Shown here piece by piece: positions 1-9,400 of a DNA stretch of 64,000 nt. The stretch spans positions 4,364,501 through 4,428,500 of the forward strand of contig NZ_CP095742.1 of assembly GCF_023078495.1 (NCBI RefSeq), in the 5' to 3' direction. The translations under genes were made by a program, and so were the position numbers. Each line of letters begins with the position of its first letter. Position 1 is the first letter of the stretch. The stretch comes from Luteibacter aegosomatissinici. GTDB lineage: Bacteria; Pseudomonadota; Gammaproteobacteria; Xanthomonadales; Rhodanobacteraceae. The notes under the pieces were generated by a model that saw nothing but the letters and a program-made list of their open reading frames with translations, did no database searches and had not been told where the DNA came from.

Positions 1-576
1 CGTGACATGGAGGGGCTGGGCGCCATCGCCTACGTAGTGACCCATCCATGCTACGTACATGGCACAAGCCGTTTCGATATGCGCCGTATCCTCGCCATGG
101 GTCTGGCGCTCGCGATACGAACGGAAGCCGGTCACCAGGTGGCCGTAGACTTCCACGAGCGCATACGGCAGCGTGCCGGTCCAGCGCACGTTGGTCCGTA
201 CCGCCTCAGGCGAATGCGCCGCCGCCAGACGCTGCTGTTCCTTTTCGAGCGCCAGGATGAACTCGAACCGCGAGCGCGGGATCGGCTTCAGAAAGGCAAA
301 CTGTTCCTGGAACCAGCCATGGTTCGGGTCCTCCTCCATTTTCGAGAACGGCGTCGCATCGTCGCGCCAGTCGTCGGGCAGCGTGGCCGAATCCTCGATC
401 AGGCCAATGTAGTTACGCAGGAATACCGGGCCATCGGCGGGCAGGCTCTCTACCGCCGTGCGGTCGATGACGGCGTGGCCGCGATGGCCCCAGCCAAGAG
501 CGGGGCCTGCTGCCAGGGTGATAGCCATGGCAATCGCGGCGGCAAGGCCACGGGCACGGCGGGGTGAGAGATTCAT
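1..576 (-). CDS. Secreted S1/P1-type zinc nuclease, 3' part missing
   Basis: The first 192 residues are present; the C-terminus lies beyond the left edge. S1/P1 enzymes are tri-zinc phosphodiesterases cutting single-stranded nucleic acid. A signal peptide (about residues 1-28, ending PALG) leaves Trp29 as the mature N-terminus, as in this family, where Trp1 itself binds zinc. WGHRGH supplies the His6 equivalent (His34). At the cut end GHYVGDGAQPLH gives His180-x3-Asp184-x5-His190, the exact spacing of P1 ligands His116, Asp120 and His126. The last ligands are outside the window. The ATG at 576 is 15 bases behind the TonB receptor stop with AGGG before it, so the two genes are probably cotranscribed. 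A related zinc phospholipase C-like family is the main alternative. Confidence 0.82.
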   Translation of the reverse strand, partial: MNLSPRRARGLAAAIAMAITLAAGPALGWGHRGHAVIDRTAVESLPADGPVFLRNYIGLIEDSATLPDDWRDDATPFSKMEEDPNHGWFQEQFAFLKPIPRSRFEFILALEKEQQRLAAAHSPEAVRTNVRWTGTLPYALVEVYGHLVTGFRSYRERQTHGEDTAHIETACAMYVAWMGHYVGDGAQPLHVT

Positions 577-591
577 CGGCAGCCCTGTCGG

Positions 592-3294
592 TTAGAGGTC
601 GTACTTCACATGGAGGTAGTACGTGCGCCCATAGTTGTTGAGGTTACGCATGTACTGGTAATGATCGCCTACGGTTTCGTACTGATCCTTGCCGAACAGG
701 TTGGCCACGCTGAGCGAGGCCGACCAGTGGTCGTCGAAGGTGGTGTCCCACGAGGCGTCGGTAACGTAGCGCTGGCGGAAGCCGCGATCCTGCCATGGAT
801 TCGCGCCGATGGTGATGAGGTAGCGGTCGGTGAAGTTCTCGGTGACGGTCAGGCGGCTACGCAGCGCAGGCACCTGCCAGGTCACACCCAGGTTCGCGAT
901 ATTTCGCGGCTGGTTCAGAAGCTGGTACAGGGTCCGCGTGCCATTGGCGCTGGTGTAGTTCATCCGGCCATCCATGTGCGTGGCGTTGAACAGCACGTCG
1001 AATTTCTGGCTCGCGAACGCCATGTCGCGGCTCACCAGGGAGAACTCCACGCCCTGGACCTGCGAGGTATCGACATTCTCCGGCGTCACGATCGTGACCA
1101 GCCGGCCAAACGCATCGGTCGATTCCTCACTGACGCTGACGATATCGGACTGGATCTTCTTCTTGAACCAGGCCAGCGATGCGTAGGCCTTGCCATCGTT
1201 GAAGTAATGTTCGATCGAGGCGTCCATATTGAAGGACTTCTCGGGCTTCAACCCGGGGTTACCCCGGGAGATGGTGCACTCGGCATCGTCACCGCAGGTT
1301 TCCACTTCGGCCTGGGCGATGTTGGAGGGCACGGGACGGCCAATGGTGCGGCTTAGACTGACACGCACGTTCGTGTCGTCGGTCACGTGGGTCGTGACGT
1401 TCAACGAGGGCAGCGGGTAGTGGTAGCTGCCATCGTTCTTCGTCTTGCCCGATACCACTCCGTTGCTGATCGTGGGCGTATCCGCGACATACGTGGTGTC
1501 GTCGTAGCGCACACCCAGCACGGCTTCCACCACCGGCGTGGCGTAGTGCAGCGACAGGTAGGCGTCCTTCACCTTCTCGGTGTAGCCAAAGTCGGAAGCC
1601 TGGCTGTTGTAGAGCGACGAGGCCTGGTTCACGCCCAGGGTGGACCAGCCGCCGTTGGCCAGGAAGGCCGGCAGGTCGAAGAACGGCAGCGAGTACATTG
1701 CCTTGGGGTAGTTCCAGCCGGGGTTGTACAGGCCACCGGCCAGCGTGCTACCCGTCGCATAGATCTGCTGGGTGTAGTCGGTGGCCACGTTCATCCGCTT
1801 GTACTCCGCGCCCGCGGCAAGCCCGAAGCCCTGGGCGTCGGCGCCGATGTTCTTTCCAAAATCCAGGCGAACGTCGCCAAGGCCCGCGGTGCCTTCGGTT
1901 TGCTGCTGATTGGCACTGCTCACCTTGTAGAGGGAGTTCGTGATGATCGAAGGATCGGCCAGCGAGGTCATGTTGAAGATCTCGCCCTTGCTGTCCGAGC
2001 CGTAATACATCGTCGGATCGCCGCTGGGGGTCGCCGTGAGCTTCATGTTCGCCTGGTCGACATTCACCCGGTCACGGGTGTACCCCGCCGTGAAGCGCAG
2101 GATCGAGTCATCCTCGTGCCACTCGACGTTGCCGATAAGGCCACGGTTATTGCGCGCCCAATTCTTGTTGCCGAAGATCACATTGAGGCTCTGCAACGGG
2201 GAGCTGCCCGCTACGGCGGTCTGACCGGCTACTGATTTGGCGGCGTCGAATTCGTAGCCGTTTTCCGTGCGCTGCTCCTCCATGCCGTAGCCGTAGGCCA
2301 TGAGCGAGGCTTTCAGCGGGCCGTTCGTTGGCCACCACTCGAGCTTGACCGAGCCGCCGTAGGTCTTCACCCGGCGGTTATCCGCGTAGTAAGCAATGTT
2401 GTACGGCGCGGCCAGGCCATTCCAGCCGCTGGCCACGTTGGGACCGGCGATGTTCGCGCCCGCTTCGTTATAAAAGTACTGCGAGGTCTGGAACAGCTTG
2501 TTCTGGTTCGCGTTGTACTCCTGGTGGCGAGCCGAGACGGTGAGGCCGAACTCGTCATCGCTGCCAAAGATGGTCGAGTACTTGGCATTCACGCCGTCGC
2601 CGAACAGGGAGCGGGTCTTTGGCTGCGCGTTGTGGCCGCCGTCGTTCTCCAGGTCGTGGTGGTTGACGTTGGCGTCGACGTGCAGCGTGTTCTTCGCGAA
2701 ATCGAAGGCGCTGTTGCTGACCAGATTGATGGCGCCGCCGATGCCATCGGGGTTCTGCTCCGCCGAGAAGGTCTTGTACACATCGATACGGTCAGCAATA
2801 TCACTGGGAATCAACTGCAGGTTGATCGATCGTGAACCGCCGCCCTCGTCGCCCACCGATGCCATGGTCAGGCCATCGAGCGTGGTGCTATTGAGGTTGG
2901 ATTCGATACCGCGCACGGTGATGTAACGGGGCTGATCTTCGTCGCGCGTGACGCTGACGCCCGGGGCCAGCAGCAGGCGCTGGGCAATGGAATCCTCCTG
3001 CGCGTGGACCTGGATGCTGTCGCGATCGATCGAATCGACCAGGACGCTGGCGTTCCTTTTCTTAGCCAGCTCGGTGTCGGTAACCGCTGTGGTCGCGGCA
3101 ACGCTTACGCCGTCCAGGGTCGTGGTCTCATTGGCCGGCTTCTTCCGCGCCGCCGGCGCAGCTGCATCCGTATCGGCATTCGACGTCGGGTCGGTATCGC
3201 CCGCCCGGGCATGCGGTGCGGTCAGGGCCAGGCTGATCGCCAGGGCAAGCAGGGCCATTCCCGGGGCACGGGACGGCATACGAGCAACTCGCAT
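592..3294 (-). CDS. TonB-dependent outer-membrane receptor
   Basis: 900 residues, a normal length for the Xanthomonas/Caulobacter class of TonB receptors. An N-terminal signal peptide ends near HARA (about residue 31). A TonB-box-like stretch (LDGVSVAA) lies near residue 60. The plug domain follows at about residues 80-230, with RYITVRGIESNLNSTTLDG and the conserved plug end PDGIGGAINLVS. The remainder is a 22-strand barrel ending in a short strand (YYLHVKYDL). The role is active uptake of a scarce ligand across the outer membrane using TonB-ExbBD energy. The ligand is not evident. The immediately downstream secreted nuclease suggests nucleic-acid or phosphate scavenging, which is inference. 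The upstream 247-base gap holds its promoter. Confidence 0.93.
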   Translation of the reverse strand: MRVARMPSRAPGMALLALAISLALTAPHARAGDTDPTSNADTDAAAPAARKKPANETTTLDGVSVAATTAVTDTELAKKRNASVLVDSIDRDSIQVHAQEDSIAQRLLLAPGVSVTRDEDQPRYITVRGIESNLNSTTLDGLTMASVGDEGGGSRSINLQLIPSDIADRIDVYKTFSAEQNPDGIGGAINLVSNSAFDFAKNTLHVDANVNHHDLENDGGHNAQPKTRSLFGDGVNAKYSTIFGSDDEFGLTVSARHQEYNANQNKLFQTSQYFYNEAGANIAGPNVASGWNGLAAPYNIAYYADNRRVKTYGGSVKLEWWPTNGPLKASLMAYGYGMEEQRTENGYEFDAAKSVAGQTAVAGSSPLQSLNVIFGNKNWARNNRGLIGNVEWHEDDSILRFTAGYTRDRVNVDQANMKLTATPSGDPTMYYGSDSKGEIFNMTSLADPSIITNSLYKVSSANQQQTEGTAGLGDVRLDFGKNIGADAQGFGLAAGAEYKRMNVATDYTQQIYATGSTLAGGLYNPGWNYPKAMYSLPFFDLPAFLANGGWSTLGVNQASSLYNSQASDFGYTEKVKDAYLSLHYATPVVEAVLGVRYDDTTYVADTPTISNGVVSGKTKNDGSYHYPLPSLNVTTHVTDDTNVRVSLSRTIGRPVPSNIAQAEVETCGDDAECTISRGNPGLKPEKSFNMDASIEHYFNDGKAYASLAWFKKKIQSDIVSVSEESTDAFGRLVTIVTPENVDTSQVQGVEFSLVSRDMAFASQKFDVLFNATHMDGRMNYTSANGTRTLYQLLNQPRNIANLGVTWQVPALRSRLTVTENFTDRYLITIGANPWQDRGFRQRYVTDASWDTTFDDHWSASLSVANLFGKDQYETVGDHYQYMRNLNNYGRTYYLHVKYDL

Positions 3295-3520
3295 CTTGTC
3301 ATTCTCGCAGCGGTTTCAATCGATCTAATTTCGCGAGCTCGGATGACAGGCGGCTTACACACGCGTGATTCGTGCCTGCGGAAACTACGCAGACTTTCGA
3401 GGAGGTGACGCAGCTAACATTTTTGGCTGCAGGGGCGCCTGAACGAAGAACGGCGTGACCATGGGCACATGTCGCCCCCGTCCTCGCCTTGTATGCGCGC
3501 GTGGTTACTCGCGGCCACCT
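3295..3520. other. Intergenic region upstream of TonB receptor
   Basis: About 225 bases lie between the TonB receptor start and a single REP element at the end of the GNAT-like gene. The two flanking genes are on the minus strand, so the receptor's promoter must lie here. No convincing sigma70 pair, operator dyad or RNA gene could be recognised by eye, and the open frames crossing it lack coding character. Confidence 0.5.
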
Positions 3521-3545
3521 AAATCGCGCGAAAGCGCGCTCCTAC
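3521..3545 (-). repeat. GTAG-headed REP, family B (single)
   Basis: Read on the minus strand it starts GTAGGAGCGCGCTTTCGCGC, a GTAG tetranucleotide followed by an imperfect palindrome (GCGCGC..GCGCGA). The TAG of the head (3544-3542) is the stop codon of the GNAT-like gene. It is similar to the elements at 40448, 56475 and 58432, but only one arm is present. Confidence 0.8.
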
Positions 3546-4066
3546 AAAGTACTCCGGTCAGGGTGACTCGTGAGCGTACGCTCGACGAGCTCGCCACCCT
3601 CGGCGGTTTTGCCGATCGATACAAAGCCAAGCCCCGCGAGAAGGCGCATGCCACCACGTCGTTCGATCTTGCGGTTCTCGATCCCGGCAATGAGGCGCCG
3701 CGGTGCACCGGGCTCCGTGGCAAGCGCCTCGAAGCCGCGGATCATCCGGCGCATCATGCGCACACCCAGGCCCGGGTGGCGGTGGGCTTTGCCGATATAG
3801 ATACGAACGTAGCCGTAGCTGCGCTGCGTATCGTCAAAGCCGATCGCCACCGTGCATACGCCGACAACGTCACCCGACAGGGCATCTTCCAGCACGCAGG
3901 CGACCTCCCACGCACGACGCCATGCCTCATCGGGGCTGGCGATCGCACGTTCACGCAGCCAGAAGGCGACCACCGCCTGGCGGCGGTGCGGCGCCAGCTG
4001 GCCGAAGACCCAGCGCACGGCATAACCATCGAGCTTCGCCGGCGCGGGTGGGTTGCCTGCCGCCAT
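3542..4066 (-). CDS. GNAT-like acetyltransferase, uncharacterised
   Basis: 174 residues. The middle has the order expected of a GNAT fold: a strand with VGVCTVAIGFDD, then YVRIYIGKAHRHPGLGVRMM, where RHPGLG resembles the acetyl-CoA pyrophosphate loop R/Q-x-x-G-x-G/A, and a late strand-helix (IAGIENRK..GGMRLLAGLGF). The substrate cannot be told. The ATG sits one base after the autotransporter stop (TGAGATG), so translation is probably coupled and the product may serve the same surface system. The stop codon TAG is part of a REP element head, so the last residues may have been set by REP insertion. The family call is moderately sure; the function is open. Confidence 0.6.
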   Translation of the reverse strand: MAAGNPPAPAKLDGYAVRWVFGQLAPHRRQAVVAFWLRERAIASPDEAWRRAWEVACVLEDALSGDVVGVCTVAIGFDDTQRSYGYVRIYIGKAHRHPGLGVRMMRRMIRGFEALATEPGAPRRLIAGIENRKIERRGGMRLLAGLGFVSIGKTAEGGELVERTLTSHPDRSTL

Positions 4067-4067
4067 C

Positions 4068-7000
4068 TCAGAAGTGCTTGGTGAAGCCGACGCTGAGGGC
4101 GTTGGCGTTCAGATGGCTGCTGAACTGGCCCTGGTAGTCCAGGTACATGTTCCACGATGCGCCGGCCTGCGCCGTGATGCGTGCGCCGACCGTGGTCATG
4201 CCGCGGCCGGTTGTGTCGCCGGGCAACGCGAATGCCGTGCCGTCCTGGCTGAGCGCGTTAACCGTCGGGCCGTTGCCGTCGCGGGTGTCATAGCGATAGC
4301 CCACGTCGAACTGCGGCACGTAGGTGACGCCGCCGGCCGTGAACGCGCGCGAGAATGCCAGCGCCACGTACGGCTGCATCGTTGTGTAGGTGCTGCGCGT
4401 ACCTTGCAGCGCAAACGATGCTGCCAGCGGACTCGTGCTTACCACCGTGTCGTGGAAGCCATCCAGGCGCTGGTGCTGGTACAAGGCACCCACCGCCGGC
4501 GTGACCTGCCACTGCGCCGCCGCGATCGGCCACGCAGCCTGGATCGCTGCCGCCGTCGTGCTGCCATCCGGGCTGCTTGTCGCCTGCCCGGTGCCGGTCT
4601 GTCGGTTGAAACGGTAGCTGGCATGCGACTGGTCGATCAGGCCCGAGAGCACGATCGGGCCCGCGTTGGCGAACGCATAGACGCCGCCATGCACGTTGTC
4701 GACATGGCCGTTACCGCCGTGGCGGTCGTTCGCGTTGATGCGATCGATGCCACCCTCCAGACCGATGTGCATGACATCGCCCGCAGCGACATCACCGCCG
4801 GCCTGCAGGCCGAACGTCGTGCTACGCAGACCGTTTTCGCCCGTCAGCTCGTTGCTGCCGCCGGTATATTGCGCCCACAAACCATGGCCGCATGACGTTG
4901 CGATGTTGCTGCCGCGCGCCGCATCGCCGTTGCCGCATGAGGCCTCGGCGGGACGCAGCGTCGCGCCGAGCACGGTGTTCATCGACTGCTGGCCGGCCAG
5001 GTTCGCCGCGTGCATGAGGTTGGCGTAAAGGCCACTGTCCAGCGGAGCCACGACGGAGGACGCAGGCGGCGTTGCCGGTGTGGACGGCGTGGATGGCGTG
5101 GACGGATTGGTTGGGTTGGTGGGCGTGGAACCGGTGTCGGTCGGCGAGAGCGACAAACTGACTGCCGTGCTCGTATAGCTCACCGAAGCGTTCGCCGTCG
5201 TCGGCACGGCGCCGCTGGAGGTGGTGCTCGCGAACTTGCCCGTCACGCTATCGGCCTGGAGCAGCGTATAGGTGCTGGTCGTGTAGGTGCCAGGCGCGTA
5301 GACGAGGCTGAGCGTGCCCGCCAGCGAGGCGGTGCCGTGTACCAGTAGCTGCGAGGCCTCGGTCGGCGTCACGTCGATCTGCAGCGTGCCGCCAGCGTTC
5401 TGGGTGTAGTTGCCGTTGATGGTGAGCAGGCCCACCGAACCACCCGGCCAGACGATGCCGTCGCTTACGACGTTGCCATCGATGGTGCCGTGGCCGCGCA
5501 GCGTGCCGTTGGCCTCAACCATCACCTCACTGGTGATCGCCGCAGCCGCGTGATCGGCATCGCCCACCTCAAGGGTGCCGGCCGTCACCGTCGTCGCACC
5601 GGTGTACGTGTTCGCACCATTAAGGATGAGCATGCCGGTACCGGTCTGGGTCAGCGTGCCGGTGCCGCTGATCACGGCGCCATAGTGCACCGTGTCCGCG
5701 CGGTTGAAGATGAGTGTAGCGTTGTTCGCCACGTCGCCTTCGAGCATACCGGTGACGCCATCGCGACTCACGAGCAGCTGGCCGGCGTTAATCGTGGTCA
5801 GGCCGGTATAGGTGTTGTTGCCGGTCAGGGTGAGCACCCCCGCGCCGTCCTTGGTCAATGAACCGTCGCCGCTGATCACGCCGCTATACGTTCCATCGGT
5901 CGCCTGGTTGAACGTAAGGTTTGCCGTGGCGCCCGTATCCGGTGCAAACGTCACGTTGCCGGCCAGGCTATCGGTATTCGCCACAAGCGAACCGCCACTG
6001 ATCGTCCACGACTGCGCGGCGCTGGCCGTGCCTGACAGCGTCATGGTGCCCGTACCAGCCTTGCCAAACTGGGTAAAGCCCTGGATGAACGTGCCACTGC
6101 CCACGGCGCCGGTCGATGCGAGGTCGAACGTCGTGGTGATATCGCTGTGGAACGTGATGGTGTCGCCGCCGTTGGCATCACCGCTGGTGCTCACGATGTT
6201 GCCGGAGAACGAGCCGCCATCGCGAATGATCAGGTGATTATCGCCGCCGCTAAACGCCACGGCGGCGGCCTGGGTACCACCTGTCACGGCGCCACCGGCG
6301 ATCGTACCGGCGTTATCCACCGTCGCACCACCGGTCGAAACGACGCCCGCGCCGCCGTCGCCGTAGGCGTTCAATGAGCTGGAGCCACCGGCGCCGCCAC
6401 TGATGAGGCCGCCTGCAGCATTGATCAGCGTGAAGCCCGAACCGCTGACACCCGCGCCGCCGGTACCACCGGACGCCTGCGCGGACGTATTGCCAGAGCC
6501 GGCGTACTTACCCGCGCCAGCGAAGCCGCCCGAGCCGCCAAGGATCCGCCCGCTGTTCGTGAGCTTGAAGCCCGAACCCGTGACGCCGGCACCGCCGGCG
6601 CCGCCGTTAGCGGGGGCCGGGAGGCTGGCACTGGCGGTGTATTTGGATCCCCTGCCGCCTGCACCACCCGCGATCTGGCCGCTGTTGGTCAAGGTGAAAC
6701 CGGTACCGCGCACGCCGTCACCACCCTTGCCGGCACCGCTCACGCCTGCAGTCGTGGCGTAATAGCCTGCCGCGCCACCTGCGCCGCCGGAAATAGAGCC
6801 GCTGCTGGTCAGGCTGAAAGAGGTGCCCGTCACACCGGCGCCACCGTTGCCGCCTGCTCCGCCGAATCCGGTGGATGCATTGAGGCTCCTGCCGCCCGTG
6901 CCGCCGTTTCCGGCCTGGATGCTTCCCGTGCTGTTCAATGTAAAACCGTCGCCGGTGACGGCGTCGGAACCATCCGTGCCGTTCGAACCGTTGTTGTCAG

Positions 7001-8504
7001 CCAGCGTGGTTCCGCTTACACCACTGCTGCCGAGGATGTAGGTCAGCGAGGCCGTATCGGGCAGGCCCAGGATGAGCGACGTGCCTGCGCCAAGCCGGAA
7101 GCTGCCGACGTACTCCTGGTCGCTGGCGAGATTCAGCGTACCGCCCGTCACCGTCCAGTTGCCGTCGACCTCATCGTTAACGTCGGTGAGAGTCCACGTG
7201 CTGTTGCCGGTTTTGGCAAACGTGTTGAAGCCCCTGATCGTTTGCAGCGAACCCGATCCGATCGCCGCCGTGCTCAGCGTGGCATCGGTGTCGCCGCCCA
7301 GGGTCAGGGTATCGCCGCCCTGGCTGATCACCTGGCCGATGAACTGGTAACCCGCTTCCAGGATAAGGTTGTTGCCGCCGCCACTCAGCTCCACGGCGTT
7401 CGCACGTGAGCCATCGCTGTTGAGTCCGCCTGAGATAAGGCCGCTATTGGTGATGGTCGCATCACCGGTGGCAATCACGCCGACGCCGGCAACACCCGCC
7501 GCACCGGCGATGCCAGCCACGCCGCTGGCGCCGTTGATGCCAAACGGGGAGGACCCTGCGCTGCCCCCTGCACCCGCGGCACCCGCATTACCTGCATCGC
7601 CGCCAGCGATCGTACCGGTGTTCGTCAGGATGAAATGCGCCCCACTGATGCCGGCACCACCGTTGCCGCCCAAGCCACCAATGCCACCCGCTCCACCCGT
7701 GCCGGAACGGCCGTACTTGCTATAGCCGCCGCGGCCACCCTGCCCGCCGGCACCGCCGTTGCCGCCGCGCCCACCGCTGATAAGGCCGGAGTTGGTCAAC
7801 GTAAAGCCCGCGCCGCTCAGGCCGACGCCGCCGTTGTTACCCGCTCCCCCGGCACCGCCCGCGCCGCCCGCTCCGCCGGATCCGTAGTAGGCCCCGCCCC
7901 CCGTACCACCGGCAGCCCCAACGCCGCCCGCCCCGCCCGCACCCGCGTGGATAGTGCCCGTATTGATAAATACTCCGGGCGATACCACGCCATTGCCGCC
8001 TGCCGCGCCAGCACCGCCCGTGCCACCGACGCCACCCATGCCTCCCGCACCGTAAACGCCTCCATAGGCGCCCGAGGCACCGCCACCGCCATTACCACCC
8101 GCGCCGCCACCGCCGCCAGAAACGTCGCCGCCGTTCGCCTCGGTTACGCCTGCGTCATCCAGGGCCGAGCCTCCAGCGGTGCCGAGGCCACCGGCGCCAC
8201 CCGTACCACCGTTTGAACCGTTGACGCCCGGCGTGCCATCGATCACCGAGCCATCGTCGGTTGGCTGCGTCGGCGTGGTCGTGGCCGGCGGGACGGGCGC
8301 CGCGAAGGCTGCGGTCGGTATTGCACACAGCAGCGAACCGGTGAACAACGCGAGCGCGGCAGCCGCGAGCGGACGCAATGATGGCGGCGACTTGCGCTCA
8401 TCCACGCTTGCCGACACACCCCCTCGCGGACTGCTCGCCACTTCCGAAGTCACCTGCACGGCGCCAAGGGCGCGATTCCAAATCAAACGATAGATACGAT
8501 TCAT
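4068..8504 (-). CDS. Glycine-rich autotransporter (type Va secretion)
   Basis: 1478 residues. It begins with an extended signal peptide region (MNRIYRLIWNRALGAVQV), then a basic stretch and a hydrophobic core ending near AFAA (about residue 68). The passenger has two glycine-rich blocks, at about residues 88-345 and 510-760, built from GGAGG/GGTGG units broken by a recurring phrase of the type FTLTNSGLISGG. Each block is followed by an unrelated beta-rich stretch. Autotransporter-associated strand repeats (NNTYTGLTTINAGQLLV, ANTYTGATTVTAGTLEV) lie at about 885-985. A Pro/Thr/Ser linker lies at about 1115-1145, and the C-terminal barrel from about 1200 ends VGFTKHF with the terminal Phe used in outer-membrane assembly. 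Likely a surface adhesin. An AGGGGG ribosome site precedes the ATG. Confidence 0.92.
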   Translation of the reverse strand: MNRIYRLIWNRALGAVQVTSEVASSPRGGVSASVDERKSPPSLRPLAAAALALFTGSLLCAIPTAAFAAPVPPATTTPTQPTDDGSVIDGTPGVNGSNGGTGGAGGLGTAGGSALDDAGVTEANGGDVSGGGGGAGGNGGGGASGAYGGVYGAGGMGGVGGTGGAGAAGGNGVVSPGVFINTGTIHAGAGGAGGVGAAGGTGGGAYYGSGGAGGAGGAGGAGNNGGVGLSGAGFTLTNSGLISGGRGGNGGAGGQGGRGGYSKYGRSGTGGAGGIGGLGGNGGAGISGAHFILTNTGTIAGGDAGNAGAAGAGGSAGSSPFGINGASGVAGIAGAAGVAGVGVIATGDATITNSGLISGGLNSDGSRANAVELSGGGNNLILEAGYQFIGQVISQGGDTLTLGGDTDATLSTAAIGSGSLQTIRGFNTFAKTGNSTWTLTDVNDEVDGNWTVTGGTLNLASDQEYVGSFRLGAGTSLILGLPDTASLTYILGSSGVSGTTLADNNGSNGTDGSDAVTGDGFTLNSTGSIQAGNGGTGGRSLNASTGFGGAGGNGGAGVTGTSFSLTSSGSISGGAGGAAGYYATTAGVSGAGKGGDGVRGTGFTLTNSGQIAGGAGGRGSKYTASASLPAPANGGAGGAGVTGSGFKLTNSGRILGGSGGFAGAGKYAGSGNTSAQASGGTGGAGVSGSGFTLINAAGGLISGGAGGSSSLNAYGDGGAGVVSTGGATVDNAGTIAGGAVTGGTQAAAVAFSGGDNHLIIRDGGSFSGNIVSTSGDANGGDTITFHSDITTTFDLASTGAVGSGTFIQGFTQFGKAGTGTMTLSGTASAAQSWTISGGSLVANTDSLAGNVTFAPDTGATANLTFNQATDGTYSGVISGDGSLTKDGAGVLTLTGNNTYTGLTTINAGQLLVSRDGVTGMLEGDVANNATLIFNRADTVHYGAVISGTGTLTQTGTGMLILNGANTYTGATTVTAGTLEVGDADHAAAAITSEVMVEANGTLRGHGTIDGNVVSDGIVWPGGSVGLLTINGNYTQNAGGTLQIDVTPTEASQLLVHGTASLAGTLSLVYAPGTYTTSTYTLLQADSVTGKFASTTSSGAVPTTANASVSYTSTAVSLSLSPTDTGSTPTNPTNPSTPSTPSTPATPPASSVVAPLDSGLYANLMHAANLAGQQSMNTVLGATLRPAEASCGNGDAARGSNIATSCGHGLWAQYTGGSNELTGENGLRSTTFGLQAGGDVAAGDVMHIGLEGGIDRINANDRHGGNGHVDNVHGGVYAFANAGPIVLSGLIDQSHASYRFNRQTGTGQATSSPDGSTTAAAIQAAWPIAAAQWQVTPAVGALYQHQRLDGFHDTVVSTSPLAASFALQGTRSTYTTMQPYVALAFSRAFTAGGVTYVPQFDVGYRYDTRDGNGPTVNALSQDGTAFALPGDTTGRGMTTVGARITAQAGASWNMYLDYQGQFSSHLNANALSVGFTKHF

Positions 8505-8573
8505 GGCAATGGCCCCCTGTGGCCAATGAGCGTGATGGTGCTGGTTTTTTTCTTTTGAATGAGAGGTACGGCG

Positions 8574-9389
8574 TCAGACGACGCGCACGCCCCGTGGATT
8601 CATGGCTGGATCGAGCCAGAAGGAGTCATTGGCGAAGCGGTGGAAGACATCGGGCGGTAGCACGCTCATGCGTTCGCGCACGGCGATCTTCGCCCGCACC
8701 TCGTGCAGGCCGGGCGTGCCCACGCGCTGGTCGAACTCGTCGGCCTGGTAGCTGACGTTGTCGAAATCGTGGGCGTACGGCGCTTCACCAAGGAACTCGT
8801 AAACCGCAGCGATCGCACGTGCCGGGTCGCTGACCAGCGACTCGTACTGCAGCAGCATGAGGTTTGACGTCTCGTCGCCGTAAAAGGCTTCCTTCAGGGC
8901 GTTGTACGGGCCGCCGACCATGCCATCGCCATTGGCCAGGCCATCGGCACGCGCGTAGACGCTACCGCCGGGCTCGTAGTTGAAGATCGCTGACGGTTGC
9001 AGTGCGTTCCGGCGGATCAGCTGTTCGATGCTGTCGATGATCCACGAGACGTGGCGCACGCAAGCGATTACCTTGCCCTGCGGGAAAAGCAGGCGCAGGT
9101 GGCGCATCTTTCCGCACCAGCTCCGGTTGGTATCGAAGATCACCCCGGCGGCGTATTCCGGCCCGTAATAGCTATCGAACAGCCCCGAGAGCATGCGCTG
9201 GCGCTGCGCATCGCTAATGAACACGGAGTATTCGTTACGGCCGCTCAACTCCCCCAACAAGGTTGTGAAGGCGCCGCCCAGCGGCCCGCTCATGCCGGCG
9301 TGGAACCGCGGGTTCTGACTCAGAATGGCTGACAGCAACGTCGACCCGGACCTTGGCAGGCCCGAGATAAAGTGAAACTGGCGGTTCAT
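8574..9389 (-). CDS. PAPS-dependent sulfotransferase family protein
   Basis: 271 residues from the ATG at 9389, chosen because GAGGGG lies just upstream and the family starts with a strand (MNRQFHFISG); an in-frame start ten codons earlier has no support. The 5'-phosphosulfate loop is GLPRSGSTLLSAIL near residues 9-22, and a 3'-phosphate-binding region follows with RHVSWIIDSI. The enzyme would move sulfate from PAPS to a hydroxyl or amine of an unknown acceptor. No signal peptide is visible, so it acts in the cytoplasm. It sits between the autotransporter and an AraC regulator, and the PAPS-making genes cysD-cysNC begin 1.4 kb away on the other strand. A hairpin lies directly before its ribosome site. 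Confidence 0.82.
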   Translation of the reverse strand: MNRQFHFISGLPRSGSTLLSAILSQNPRFHAGMSGPLGGAFTTLLGELSGRNEYSVFISDAQRQRMLSGLFDSYYGPEYAAGVIFDTNRSWCGKMRHLRLLFPQGKVIACVRHVSWIIDSIEQLIRRNALQPSAIFNYEPGGSVYARADGLANGDGMVGGPYNALKEAFYGDETSNLMLLQYESLVSDPARAIAAVYEFLGEAPYAHDFDNVSYQADEFDQRVGTPGLHEVRAKIAVRERMSVLPPDVFHRFANDSFWLDPAMNPRGVRVV

Positions 9390-9400
9390 CGGTCCCCTCG

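Noticed and set aside
6370-8240. Regular short repeats resembling a CRISPR array or minisatellite
   Set aside because: They are codons for GGAGG/GGTGG units in the autotransporter passenger, in frame, with irregular spacing and no constant repeat plus spacer structure.
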